64,000 nt of DNA from an uncultured Ruminococcus sp. (GTDB lineage Bacteria > Bacillota > Clostridia > Oscillospirales > CAG-272): assembly GCA_902782445.1 (NCBI GenBank), contig CACZNC010000002.1, forward strand, positions 1 through 64,000, read 5' to 3'. Both the position numbers and the translations under genes were made by a program. Each line of letters opens with the position of its first letter. The first letter of the stretch is position 1. Positions 25,779 through 34,778 of the stretch are shown here, piece by piece. Under the pieces are notes generated by a model. It worked only from the letters and a program-made list of their open reading frames with translations, was not told where the DNA came from and made no database searches.

Positions 25779-26562
25779 CGGAAATCTCTCCTTCATAGAC
25801 AAATTCCGCGGGTCCCGTCATGGTCACGGCGAAATCCGGCGAGACCTCGATATCCAGCGTCCCGCCGTCCAGCAGAACAGGGATGCGCTTCCCTGCCCGG
25901 CAAAGCCCTTTCGACACCGCCGCGGACGCTGAAGCGCAGGCTCCGGTCCCGCAGGCCATGGTGATCCCGCTGCCCCGCTCCCAGACCCGCATCCGAAGCC
26001 CGCCGTCCGCTCGGAGAGAGACGAACTCCGCGTTCACGCCCCCGGGAAACGCCGGATGCTTTTCGATCTTCGGCCCGATCTCGCCGAGCGGTACGTCCTC
26101 CGCGTCCGGGACGAAGCACACCGCGTGGGGATTGCCGACGTTCACGGGGGTCACGGTGACGGAGATCCCGTCAATTTCGAGCGCGATGTCCTCCGAGACT
26201 GCCGCCCGGCCCATGTCCACGGCGACCCGGCGCACCTTCCCGCACCGCACCTCCAGCCGCAGGGTCTTCACACCGGAGCACGTTTCGATCCGAAGTTCGG
26301 TCTTGTCGGTGTAGCCCTTGTCGTAGACGTATTTCCCGACGCAGCGGATCCCGTTGCCGCACATCATGGCCTCGCTCCCGTCCGCGTTGAAGATCCGCAT
26401 CTTATAATCCGCGATTTCAGACGGGCCGATCGTGATGATCCCGTCCGATCCCGCGCCGAAATGCCGGTCTGACAGCCGCCGGGACAGTTCTTCCGGGTTC
26501 TCCGGCTCCCCCCAGAAATAGAGGTAGTCGTTCCCGAGACCCTGCATTTTCGTGAATTTCAT
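25771..26562 (-). CDS. dapF: Diaminopimelate epimerase
   Basis: 263 residues. Start MKFTKMQGLGNDYLYF is the standard DapF opening. Both catalytic Cys are in place: MMCGNGIRC and MACGTGACAS. It interconverts LL- and meso-diaminopimelate, supplying peptidoglycan and lysine. It is the first gene of dapF-dapL, with its own promoter 67 bp upstream. Confidence 0.95.
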   Translation of the reverse strand: MKFTKMQGLGNDYLYFWGEPENPEELSRRLSDRHFGAGSDGIITIGPSEIADYKMRIFNADGSEAMMCGNGIRCVGKYVYDKGYTDKTELRIETCSGVKTLRLEVRCGKVRRVAVDMGRAAVSEDIALEIDGISVTVTPVNVGNPHAVCFVPDAEDVPLGEIGPKIEKHPAFPGGVNAEFVSLRADGGLRMRVWERGSGITMACGTGACASASAAVSKGLCRAGKRIPVLLDGGTLDIEVSPDFAVTMTGPAEFVYEGEISDD

Positions 26563-26628
26563 CGTATGCCTCCGTAGAATGAGGAATGAGGAGTTAGGAG
26601 TGGCCAGTGGCTAACAGAACCGTGACAT

Positions 26629-26657
26629 ATTATACCGTAAAACCGCAGATTTTTCAA
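26629..26657 (-). promoter_or_regulatory. SigA-type promoter for dapF-dapL
   Basis: Minus-strand TTGAAA (26652-26657) and TATAAT (26629-26634), 17-bp spacer. Just inside the leader is an AG-rich run (GAATGAGGAATGAGGAG on the plus strand), a low-complexity motif. Confidence 0.75.
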
Positions 26658-26691
26658 TCTTTTGTCCGCTTATTCCGGATTCCGCTCCATC

Positions 26692-29600
26692 TCACCCGTC
26701 AATCGTCGAAACTCCGACCGTGATCTCTTCGAGCACGTCGAGGAGCACTTTCACCGTGTCGAGGGAGGTGAACATCGTGATCCCCGCTTCGGTGGCCGCC
26801 CGCCGGATCGCCGCGCCGTCCTCGAAGTGCAGGCCGGACAGGACAGCCCGGGTGTTGACGACATAGCTCACATACCCCGCGCGGATGGCGTCGAGGATCT
26901 CCCGGCTCCCTTCGCTCGGTTTGCGCAGGAGCCGCGTCGGCAGGCCGTGCATCCGGAAGGCCTCCGCCGTCAGGGTGCTGGCCTCGAGATTGAAACCCAT
27001 CTCGTAAAAACGTCTCGCAAGGGGGATCGCCTCTTCCTTGTCCTCGTCCGCCAGGGTGAATACGACGGTCCCGTAATTCTGCACCCGCAGTCCCGCCGCG
27101 GCAAGGGCTTTGTACATCGCCCTGTGAAGCTTCGCGTCGTACCCGATCACCTCCCCGGTGGACTTCATCTCCGGCGAGAGATAGGCGTCTCCCCCGCCGA
27201 TCTTCGAGAAGGAGAAGACCGGGACTTTCACGAAATACTTTCCCCTCTCCGGCGGGAGTTTTTCGGAAAGGCCCTGCTCCGCGAGGCTGTGTCCGAGGAT
27301 GGCCCGGACCGCGATATCGGCAAGGCGGTACCCCGTCGCCTTCGAGAGGAAGGGCACCGTGCGGGAGGAGCGGGGATTGACTTCGATGATGAAGACCTCG
27401 TCCTCCGGGGTGACGATGAACTGGATGTTGAAGAGTCCGATGATCCCGATGGCGGGACCGAGTCGGCGCGTGTAATCGAGGATGGTCTCCTTCACCCTGT
27501 CGGACAGCGAGAAGGTCGGCCAGACCGAGATGGAGTCCCCGGAGTGCACCCCCGTCCGCTCCACAAGTTCCATGATCCCGGGGACGAAGACCTCCCGGCC
27601 GTCGCACACCGCGTCCACCTCGACCTCCTTGCCCCGGATGTAGCGGTCGACGAGGACGGGCTTGTCCTCCCCGATCTCCACGGCGGTGGTAAGGTAGCGG
27701 CGGAGTTCCTCTTCCTTCGCCACGATCTGCATCGCGCGGCCTCCGAGCACGAAGGACGGACGCACCAGCACCGGATAGCCGAGATCCTCCGCCGCCCGGA
27801 TCCCTTCCTCCACGGAATACACCGCGCGGCCCGCCGGACGGGGGATGGCGAGGGATTCCAGCAGTTTTTCGAAGAGATCCCGGTCCTCCGCCGTGTCGAT
27901 AGCCTCCCGGCTCGTGCCGATCAGAGGGACCCCGCGCTCCGCCAGGGGATCGGCGAGGTTGACGGCCGTCTGTCCGCCGAGGGTCGCGATCACGCCGAAG
28001 GGCTTTTCGAGGTCCACGATGTTCATGACGTCCTCGGGAGTCAGCGGCTCGAAATAGAGCTTGTCGGCGCAGGTGTAGTCCGTGGAGACGGTCTCGGGGT
28101 TGTTGTTGACAATGATCGCCTCGAACCCCGCCTGCCGGATGGATTTCACCGCCCGGACCGTGGAATAGTCGAATTCCACCCCCTGCCCGATGCGGATGGG
28201 CCCGGAGCCGAGGACGAGGATCTTCTTTTTGTCCGAGACGACGGATTCGTTCTCCTCCTCGTAGGTCGAATAGAAGTAGGGCACATAGCTGGCGAACTCC
28301 GCCGCGCAGGTGTCGATCATCTTGTAGACCGGCAGGATCCCGTTCTCGAGCCGCAGGGTCCTCACGGCAGCCTCGTCCGTCTTCCAGAATCCCGCGATCG
28401 TCCTGTCCGCAAATCCCATGCGCTTCGCTTCCCGGAGCAGGGACGGATCGAAAGGAGCCCCGGCGAGCTTTGTCTCAAAGTCCGTGATCCGCCTGATCTG
28501 CGAGAGGAAGAAGGCGTCGATCCCGGTGAGGGAATGCAGCTTTTCGACCGGTTCTCCCCGCCGGAGCAGTTCCGCCAGCGCGAAAAGCCGCTCGTCCGTC
28601 GCTTCCGTGACAAACGCGCAGAGGTCTTCCGTCGTCTTCCCGGCGAGCTTGCCGGAGGTGAGGTGGATATGCCCCGTCTCGAGGGAGCGCACGGCTTTGA
28701 GCAGGCTTTCCGGGAAGGTCCGTCCCACGCTCATGACCTCGCCCGTGGCCTTCATCTGGGTTCCGAGGGTCCGGTCCGCGCCCGGGAGCTTGTCGAAGGG
28801 GAACCGGGGCAGCTTTGTCACGACGTAATCCGGCGCAGGTTCGAAGGACGCCGGGGTGTTGGCGAGAGGGATCTCATCGAGGGTCATGCCGACGCCGATC
28901 TTGGCGGACACCCGGGCGATGGGATAGCCGGTGGCTTTGGAGGCCAGGGCGGAGGAGCGGGACACGCGGGGGTTGACCTCGATCACCGCGTACCGGAACG
29001 AAGCCGGATCCAGCGCGAACTGTACGTTGCATCCCCCCTCGATCCCGAGAGCACGGATGATTTTGAGAGCCGCCGAACGGAGCATCTGGAACTCCCGGTT
29101 GGCGAGGGTCTGGCAGGGTGCGACCACCGCGGAATCCCCCGTGTGCACGCCGACGGGGTCGATGTTCTCCATGGAACAGACGGCGACTGCGGTGTCGTTT
29201 TTGTCCCGCATGACCTCGAATTCGATCTCCTTCCAGCCTCTGACGCTCTTTTCGACGAGGACTTCGGAGACGGGGGAAAGTTCCAGTCCGCGGCGGATCA
29301 GGGGGAGGAGTTCCTCTTCGTTTTCGGCAAATCCCCCGCCCGTGCCCCCGAGGGTGAAGGCGGGACGGAGAACCACCGGATAACCGATCTTTTCCGCGAT
29401 GGCCATGCCTTCCTCCGCGGTGCGGGCGACGTCCGAGGGCAGGACCGGTTCGCCGAGGGATTCGCAGAGGGCCTTGAACTTCTCCCGGTCCTCCGCCGCC
29501 TCGATGGACGCGCTTTTCGTCCCGAGCAGTTCCACCCGGCACTCCCGGAGGATCCCCTTCTTTTCCAGCTGCATGGCGAGGTTCAGCCCGACCTGTCCGC

Positions 29601-29871
29601 CGATCCCGGGGAGAATGGCGTCCGGTCGTTCGGTGCGCAGGATCCGGGCGACGAATTCGAGATTCAGGGGTTCCATATACACCCGATCGGCGATCTCCGT
29701 GTCCGTCATGATCGTCGCGGGATTGGAGTTGACGAGCACCACCTCGTAGCCCTCCTCTTTCAGGGCGAGGCAGGCCTGGGTCCCGGCGTAGTCGAATTCG
29801 GCCGCCTGCCCGATGACGATGGGGCCGGAGCCGATCACCATGATTTTCTGTATGTCATTTCTTTTCGGCAT
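26692..29871 (-). CDS. carB: Carbamoyl-phosphate synthase large subunit
   Basis: 1059 residues, normal length. It has two ATP-grasp halves: the first opens with [20 protein letters not shown], the second (about residue 548) with [22 protein letters not shown]-terminal MGS-like allosteric domain follows. It makes carbamoyl phosphate from bicarbonate, ATP and ammonia supplied by CarA, for pyrimidines and arginine. The start lies 17 bp inside carA, so translation is coupled. No clear terminator is visible after it, so reading through into dapF is possible. Confidence 0.97.
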   Translation of the reverse strand: MPKRNDIQKIMVIGSGPIVIGQAAEFDYAGTQACLALKEEGYEVVLVNSNPATIMTDTEIADRVYMEPLNLEFVARILRTERPDAILPGIGGQVGLNLAMQLEKKGILRECRVELLGTKSASIEAAEDREKFKALCESLGEPVLPSDVARTAEEGMAIAEKIGYPVVLRPAFTLGGTGGGFAENEEELLPLIRRGLELSPVSEVLVEKSVRGWKEIEFEVMRDKNDTAVAVCSMENIDPVGVHTGDSAVVAPCQTLANREFQMLRSAALKIIRALGIEGGCNVQFALDPASFRYAVIEVNPRVSRSSALASKATGYPIARVSAKIGVGMTLDEIPLANTPASFEPAPDYVVTKLPRFPFDKLPGADRTLGTQMKATGEVMSVGRTFPESLLKAVRSLETGHIHLTSGKLAGKTTEDLCAFVTEATDERLFALAELLRRGEPVEKLHSLTGIDAFFLSQIRRITDFETKLAGAPFDPSLLREAKRMGFADRTIAGFWKTDEAAVRTLRLENGILPVYKMIDTCAAEFASYVPYFYSTYEEENESVVSDKKKILVLGSGPIRIGQGVEFDYSTVRAVKSIRQAGFEAIIVNNNPETVSTDYTCADKLYFEPLTPEDVMNIVDLEKPFGVIATLGGQTAVNLADPLAERGVPLIGTSREAIDTAEDRDLFEKLLESLAIPRPAGRAVYSVEEGIRAAEDLGYPVLVRPSFVLGGRAMQIVAKEEELRRYLTTAVEIGEDKPVLVDRYIRGKEVEVDAVCDGREVFVPGIMELVERTGVHSGDSISVWPTFSLSDRVKETILDYTRRLGPAIGIIGLFNIQFIVTPEDEVFIIEVNPRSSRTVPFLSKATGYRLADIAVRAILGHSLAEQGLSEKLPPERGKYFVKVPVFSFSKIGGGDAYLSPEMKSTGEVIGYDAKLHRAMYKALAAAGLRVQNYGTVVFTLADEDKEEAIPLARRFYEMGFNLEASTLTAEAFRMHGLPTRLLRKPSEGSREILDAIRAGYVSYVVNTRAVLSGLHFEDGAAIRRAATEAGITMFTSLDTVKVLLDVLEEITVGVSTIDG

Positions 29872-30961
29872 GGAACGCCTCCGTCATGCGGATGAATTCG
29901 TCGAACAAAGCCGTGCTGTCCTCCGGTCCCGGCGCGCTCTCGGGGTGGAACTGCACGGAAAACATGCGCTTTTCGGGACAGGCCAGCCCTTCCGCCGTCC
30001 CGTCGAGGAGATTGACGTGGGTGACGCTCAGCCCCGTCCCCGGGATGGAGGAGAGGTCCACGGCGTAGGAGTGGTTCTGGGAGGTGATCCCGATCTTCCC
30101 GGTCAGCAGGTTTTTCACCGGATGATTCCCGCCGCGGTGCCCGAATTTCATCTTGTAGGTCTTCGCCCCGGAAGCCAGCGCGAGGATCTGATGCCCGAGG
30201 CAGATCCCGAAGACCGGAAGCCGTCCGAGCAGTTCTTTCGCGGTCCTCACCGTCTCCGGCACGTCCTCCGGATCTCCGGGGCCGTTGGAGAAGAGCACCC
30301 CGTCCGGCTTGAAAGACATGATCTCTCCTGCGGAAGCGTCATAGGGCACGCGGATCACAGGGCATCCGAGGCAGCAGAGGGAGCGGACGATGTTCTCCTT
30401 CATCCCGCAGTCCACCGCGGCGAGGGTGAGGCGTTCCTCCCCTTCCGCCGGGACGACCGAGACCGCCTTCGGGCTGACCCGCTTCACCTGATCGTGCCGC
30501 GCGGGCGTCTCCCGGATCAGCCGGACGCATTCCTCAGCCGGGATCCCCGCGTCTGCCAGAACGGCGCGGCGGCTGCCCCGGTCCCGGATGGAGCGCACAA
30601 GGCGGCGGGTGTCGATCCCGGAGATCCCCGGGACGCCGGAGCGGGCGAGCACACCGGAAAGCGTCCTCTCGCACCGGAAATTCGACGGCTCGGCCGTGGC
30701 TTCGCGCACGATCGCAGCGGTGGGAGAGAGCCGGCCGGATTCGCCGTCATACCGGTTGATCCCGTAATTTCCCACCAGAGAATAGGCGAAAACCACCCCC
30801 TGATCGGTATAGGACGGATCAGTGAGAATCTCCTGATACCCGACGGAGGAGGTGTTGAAGACCAGCTCGAAAGGGATAGAGATCCCGTCCTTCAGATCCG
30901 CCCCGAAGCCCGTGCCCGTATAGATCTCCCCGTCCTCGGTGACGAGTTTGCGCACACTCAT
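29855..30961 (-). CDS. carA: Carbamoyl-phosphate synthase small subunit (glutaminase)
   Basis: 368 residues from the ATG at 30961 ([20 protein letters not shown]), preceded by ACGGAGGCAGTC; an upstream extension runs through the tandem repeat and was rejected. The glutamine amidotransferase class I domain is complete: nucleophile Cys in [12 protein letters not shown] and His/Glu in [11 protein letters not shown]. It delivers ammonia to CarB. It lies downstream of asnB and glnN, so glutamine-using enzymes are clustered. Confidence 0.97.
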   Translation of the reverse strand: MSVRKLVTEDGEIYTGTGFGADLKDGISIPFELVFNTSSVGYQEILTDPSYTDQGVVFAYSLVGNYGINRYDGESGRLSPTAAIVREATAEPSNFRCERTLSGVLARSGVPGISGIDTRRLVRSIRDRGSRRAVLADAGIPAEECVRLIRETPARHDQVKRVSPKAVSVVPAEGEERLTLAAVDCGMKENIVRSLCCLGCPVIRVPYDASAGEIMSFKPDGVLFSNGPGDPEDVPETVRTAKELLGRLPVFGICLGHQILALASGAKTYKMKFGHRGGNHPVKNLLTGKIGITSQNHSYAVDLSSIPGTGLSVTHVNLLDGTAEGLACPEKRMFSVQFHPESAPGPEDSTALFDEFIRMTEAFHAEKK

Positions 30962-30975
30962 GACTGCCTCCGTTA

Positions 30976-31103
30976 TTTTCCGCTGTCTCCGTAGTTTGAC
31001 AGAACGCGGCGTTCTGCGGTCATTTTCCGCTGTCTCCATAATTGGACAGAACGCGGCGTTCTGCGGTCATTTTCCGCTGTCTCCGTAATTGGACAGAACG
31101 CGG
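30976..31103. repeat. 47-bp tandem repeat, 2.7 copies, spanning the asnB end
   Basis: Units start at 30976, 31023 and 31070 (period 47). Copies 1 and 2 are full; copy 3 stops after 34 bp because it is the 3' end of asnB itself. Each full unit contains the palindrome CAGAACGCGGCGTTCTG. The array therefore duplicates the last codons and stop of asnB downstream of the gene, in the gap before carA. Confidence 0.9.
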
Positions 31104-32650
31104 GCGGACGGATCGTCCACGTCGCATCCCTGCCAGCTTTTGTTCGGCATCCAGTAGTCCCGGATCATCTCCGCCTGGCCGGGGTAGTGCTTCTCGAAGA
31201 TCTCCCGGTAAAGCAGGGATTCCTTCGTGAAGGGCGGACAGTGGGAAAACGCCTTCCGCTTTTCTTCAAACTCTTCGTCGGAATAGAGCCCCTCGGCGTA
31301 TTCCTTCAGATCGTCCACCATCGAGTGCCCCACCGCGTCCGAGAACGCCGCCTTTTCCCGCCATAGGATCTCGTCCGGCAGCCAGTTCCCCTCGGCGAAG
31401 GCCCGGCGCAGGAGGTATTTCCCCTTGCCGTACCGGTTCATCTTCATCTCCGGGTCGAGGGACATGACGTATTTCACGAAATCCAGATCCCCGAACGGTA
31501 CCCGGGCCTCGAGGGAGTTCACCGAAATGCACCGGTCCGCCCGGAGCACGTCGTACATGTAGAGTTCCCGGATCCGCTTCTCCGCCTCCGCCTGAAACGC
31601 CGCGGCATCGGGGGCGAAATCGGTGTACTTGTAGCCGAAGAGCTCGTCGGAGATCTCCCCGGTGAGGAGCACCCGGATGTCCGTGGTCTCATGGATCGCT
31701 TTGCACACGAGGTACATCCCCATGCTGGCACGGATGGTCGTGATGTCCCAGGTTCCGAGCAGAGCAATCACCCTTTCGAGGGACGCGAGCACTTCTTCCC
31801 GGGTCATGATCACCTCGGTGTGCTCGCTGCCGATGAAGTCCGCGGCCTGCCGGGCGTATTTCAGGTCGATGGCGTCCCCCTCCATGCCGATGGCGAAGGT
31901 GCGGATCGGGTGCGCGCTCTTCCTTTGCGCGATGGCGCAGACCAGGGAGGAGTCGAGCCCGCCCGAGAGCAGGAACCCGACCTTCACGTCCGCGACGAGG
32001 CGTTTTTCCACCCCCGCCGCGAGCTTTTCCCGGATATTCCGGCATACGGTGTCAAGGTCGTCCCGGATGAGCCGCCCGGGCTTTGCGATATCGCGGTAGG
32101 GGACAAATTCCCCGTTTTTCCAGTAGCATCCCGGCGGGAAGGGGATTACCCGCTCCGTCAGCCCGACGAGGTTTTTCGCCTCTGACGCGAAGAGGATCTT
32201 CCCGTCCCTGCCGTATCCGTAAAACAGGGGCCGGATGCCGATGGGGTCCCGCGCGGCGATGAACTCCTTCGTCCGCCCGTCCCAGATCACGCAGGCGAAT
32301 TCCGCGTCGAGCAGGGGGAACATGCGGGTCCCGTATTCGAACCAGAGGGGGAGGAGGATCTCGCAGTCCGAATCGCTCTCGAACGTATATCCTTTTGCAG
32401 AGAGCTGTTCTCTCAGCGCGCCGAAGCCGTAGATCTCCCCGTTGCAGACCGCGAGAGAGCCGTCCCGCTCGAAGGGCTGCATCCCCTCCGGGGTGAGTCC
32501 CATGATGGCGAGACGGTGGAAGGCCATGCGGATGCCGTCCTTTTCGAGGATCCGGGAATCGTCCGGTCCCCGGGATTTCGTGCGGTCAAATCCCCCGAGG
32601 AAAGCCTCCGGGCAGGCGGAACTCTGATAACAGGTCATGATGGAACACAT
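31067..32650 (-). CDS. asnB: Glutamine-hydrolysing asparagine synthase
   Basis: 527 residues, start MCSIMTCYQSS after GTGAGGACG. After Met removal the N-terminal Cys2 is the glutaminase nucleophile, as in E. coli AsnB (MCSIFG). The GATase II core shows SRGPDDS and CNGEIYGF. The synthetase domain shows the ATP-binding loop LLSGGLDSSL. It makes asparagine from aspartate using glutamine and ATP. It lies between amt and carA on the same strand. Its last 34 bp are repeated downstream. Confidence 0.95.
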   Translation of the reverse strand: MCSIMTCYQSSACPEAFLGGFDRTKSRGPDDSRILEKDGIRMAFHRLAIMGLTPEGMQPFERDGSLAVCNGEIYGFGALREQLSAKGYTFESDSDCEILLPLWFEYGTRMFPLLDAEFACVIWDGRTKEFIAARDPIGIRPLFYGYGRDGKILFASEAKNLVGLTERVIPFPPGCYWKNGEFVPYRDIAKPGRLIRDDLDTVCRNIREKLAAGVEKRLVADVKVGFLLSGGLDSSLVCAIAQRKSAHPIRTFAIGMEGDAIDLKYARQAADFIGSEHTEVIMTREEVLASLERVIALLGTWDITTIRASMGMYLVCKAIHETTDIRVLLTGEISDELFGYKYTDFAPDAAAFQAEAEKRIRELYMYDVLRADRCISVNSLEARVPFGDLDFVKYVMSLDPEMKMNRYGKGKYLLRRAFAEGNWLPDEILWREKAAFSDAVGHSMVDDLKEYAEGLYSDEEFEEKRKAFSHCPPFTKESLLYREIFEKHYPGQAEMIRDYWMPNKSWQGCDVDDPSARVLSNYGDSGK

Positions 32651-32688
32651 GAATTTACGTCCTCACTGAATAAATTGTGCAGCGCAGA

Positions 32689-32856
32689 GTTATGGAATCT
32701 GCTGCGCAAATGTTCAGGGTTATGATCGCTTCGCAAGTGATGATTCGCTGCGCGAAGCCGGGAAAGACACGGCGTTTCACTCTCACCCAGCGTGCCGGAG
32801 GCACTCATCCCTTGCCGCAGGCAATCATACCTGTAAACGCGCGGAGCGTTCATCAC
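32689..32856. repeat. 168-bp hairpin-rich repeat, copy A (amt-asnB gap)
   Basis: Nearly identical to 34606-34772. It contains several small hairpins: GCTTCGC...GCGAAGC, TTGCCGCAGGCAA and AACGCGCGGAGCGTT. Its two ends resemble the flanks of the four-helix-bundle gene at 46672-47038. No ribosome site or credible gene lies in it. Confidence 0.85.
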
Positions 32857-32861
32857 TCCTT

Positions 32862-34577
32862 TTACTCCACATCCTGCAGGGCGTCGTAGCCTTCTTCGCC
32901 CGTGCGCACCTTCACGACATTCTCGACGTCGTAGACGAAGATCTTGCCGTCTCCGATGTGCCCGGTGTAGAGGACCTTCTTCGCCGTCTCGATCACCGCG
33001 CGGACCGGGATCTTCGAAACCACGATATCCACCTGCACCTTCGGGAGCAGCGTCGCTTCGACCGCTACGCCGCGGTAGTATTCCGTCCGCCCCTTCTGCT
33101 GTCCGCAGCCGAGGACGTGGGAGACCGTCATGCCGGTGATGCCGAGGTCGGTCATGGCGTTCTTCAGCGATTCGAACCGGCTCTCCTTGCAGATGATCTC
33201 GATCTTCGTGAACTTCGGCCGTCCTTCCTCAAACGAGGGGACGCGATGCACCGGAACGGCCTCCGCCGGCGGGGTGTCGCCAGAAACGACGACGGGAGCG
33301 GATTCGCTTTCAAGACTGGACGTGTCCGGCGACATGGCGAATCCGGCGTAAGCGGTGAGAAGCCCGTGCTCCGAAACGTCGAGGCCTTGGATCTCGTCCG
33401 CGGGATCGGCCCTCAGTCCGACGGTCTTTTTGAGGACGAAGAAGACGACAGTGATGACGAGAGCCACATAGGCCGCCACGGTCACGACGCCGAGAGCCTG
33501 CACGCCGAGGAAATGAAATCCGCCGCCGTAGAAGACGCCTTTTTCCGTTGAAACGCCCGTCGCGAAGAAGCCCGTGAGGATCGTGCCCAGCGCGCCGCAG
33601 ATCCCGTGCACCGAGATCGCGCCCACCGGATCGTCGATCTTTGCGACCTTATCGAAGAACTCCACGGAGAAGACGATCACCGCGCCGAAGATCAGCCCCA
33701 TGACCGCCGCCCCGACCGGGGAGACCGCGTCGCATCCCGCCGTGATCCCGACCAGGCCCGCCAGCGCCGCGTTGTAGGTCATGGAGACGTCGGGCTTCTT
33801 GTATCGGATCCACGTCACCGCCAGCGTCGTGCAGCAGGCGACGGCGGCGCAGAGATTGGTGTTGAAGAAGACGAGTCCCGCGGAAACGACCAGCTCGTCC
33901 GAATCCATCCCGACGGTGGACGCGCCGTTGAATCCGAACCAGCAGAACCAGAGGATGAACACGCCGAGGGCTGCGACGGTCAGATTGTGCCCGAGGATCG
34001 CCTTCGGCTTGCCGTCCCGGCCGTACTTGCCGATGCGCGGTCCGAGGATCGCCGCACCGATGCAGGCGCAGACGCCGCCGACCATGTGGACGCAGGTCGA
34101 ACCCGCAAAATCGTGGAATCCGAGTTCCGCGAGCCAGCCGCCGCCCCAGATCCAGTGCCCGGAGATGGGGTAGATGAAGAGCGAGATGCAGAGGGAATAG
34201 ATGCAGTATGCCGAGAACTTGGTCCTCTCCGCCATGGCCCCGGACACGATGGTCGCGGAGGTCGCGCAGAAGACGGTCTGGAAGATGGCAAACGCCCAGA
34301 GCGGAACGCCCGCTGGGAGGATGTGCCCGTAATCGCCCAGGATGAAGGGATCGATCCGCCCGAAGAGAGCCGTTCCCGATCCGAACATGATGCCGAAGCC
34401 CACCAGCCAGAACGCCGGGGTGCCGATGCAGAAATCCATGAGGTTCTTCATGAGGATGTTTCCGGTGTTCTTGGCTCGGGTGAATCCGGCCTCGCACATG
34501 GAAAACCCGGCCTGCATGAAGAAGACGAGGGCCGCGCCGAGCAGGACCCAGATGGTGTTGACGGAGGAATATGTCAT
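32862..34577 (-). CDS. amt: Ammonium transporter fused to a PII regulatory domain
   Basis: 571 residues. The first 415 or so form an Amt channel with about 11 membrane helices (FFMQAGFSMCEAGFTRAKN at the start; FAGSTCVHMVGG and the paired His region present). After a linker, residues from about 454 to the end are a complete GlnB/PII domain, with KIEIICKESRFESLKNAM, a T-loop containing GRTEYYRG, and YTGHIGDGKIFVYDVE at the end. The channel takes up ammonium, and the fused PII should gate it in cis in response to 2-oxoglutarate and ATP/ADP. It lies downstream of glnN. Both intergenic gaps around it carry the 168-bp repeat. Confidence 0.95.
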   Translation of the reverse strand: MTYSSVNTIWVLLGAALVFFMQAGFSMCEAGFTRAKNTGNILMKNLMDFCIGTPAFWLVGFGIMFGSGTALFGRIDPFILGDYGHILPAGVPLWAFAIFQTVFCATSATIVSGAMAERTKFSAYCIYSLCISLFIYPISGHWIWGGGWLAELGFHDFAGSTCVHMVGGVCACIGAAILGPRIGKYGRDGKPKAILGHNLTVAALGVFILWFCWFGFNGASTVGMDSDELVVSAGLVFFNTNLCAAVACCTTLAVTWIRYKKPDVSMTYNAALAGLVGITAGCDAVSPVGAAVMGLIFGAVIVFSVEFFDKVAKIDDPVGAISVHGICGALGTILTGFFATGVSTEKGVFYGGGFHFLGVQALGVVTVAAYVALVITVVFFVLKKTVGLRADPADEIQGLDVSEHGLLTAYAGFAMSPDTSSLESESAPVVVSGDTPPAEAVPVHRVPSFEEGRPKFTKIEIICKESRFESLKNAMTDLGITGMTVSHVLGCGQQKGRTEYYRGVAVEATLLPKVQVDIVVSKIPVRAVIETAKKVLYTGHIGDGKIFVYDVENVVKVRTGEEGYDALQDVE

Positions 34578-34605
34578 GGTAAGCGGTACCTTTCAGAAAT
34601 CTGTA

Positions 34606-34772
34606 GTTATGGATTTGCTGCGCAAATGATTAGAGTTATGATTGCTTCGCAAGTGATGATTCGCTGCGCGAAGCTGGGAAAGACGTGGCGTTTCACTCTC
34701 ACCCAGCGTGCCGGAGGCATTCATCACTTGCCGCAGGCAATCATACCTGTAAACGCGCGGAGCGTTCTTCAC
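34606..34772. repeat. 167-bp hairpin-rich repeat, copy B (glnN-amt gap)
   Basis: Same orientation as copy A, with a few substitutions and a 1-bp indel. The conserved core includes TGATGATTCGCTGCGCGAAG and GTTTCACTCTCACCCAGCGT. It fills the whole gap between glnN and amt, so it is transcribed as part of the glnN-amt message. Confidence 0.85.
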
Positions 34773-34778
34773 TTCAAT

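Noticed and set aside
26662..29895. Open frame of 1077 codons on the plus strand
   Set aside because: Antisense shadow of carB; no recognisable motifs.
30976..31103. CRISPR-like array
   Set aside because: Units are directly adjacent with no unique spacers, and the last unit is part of asnB; it is a tandem duplication.
32651..32861. T-box or amino-acid riboswitch before asnB
   Set aside because: The segment is explained by the 168-bp repeat, which also precedes amt; no T-box consensus was seen.
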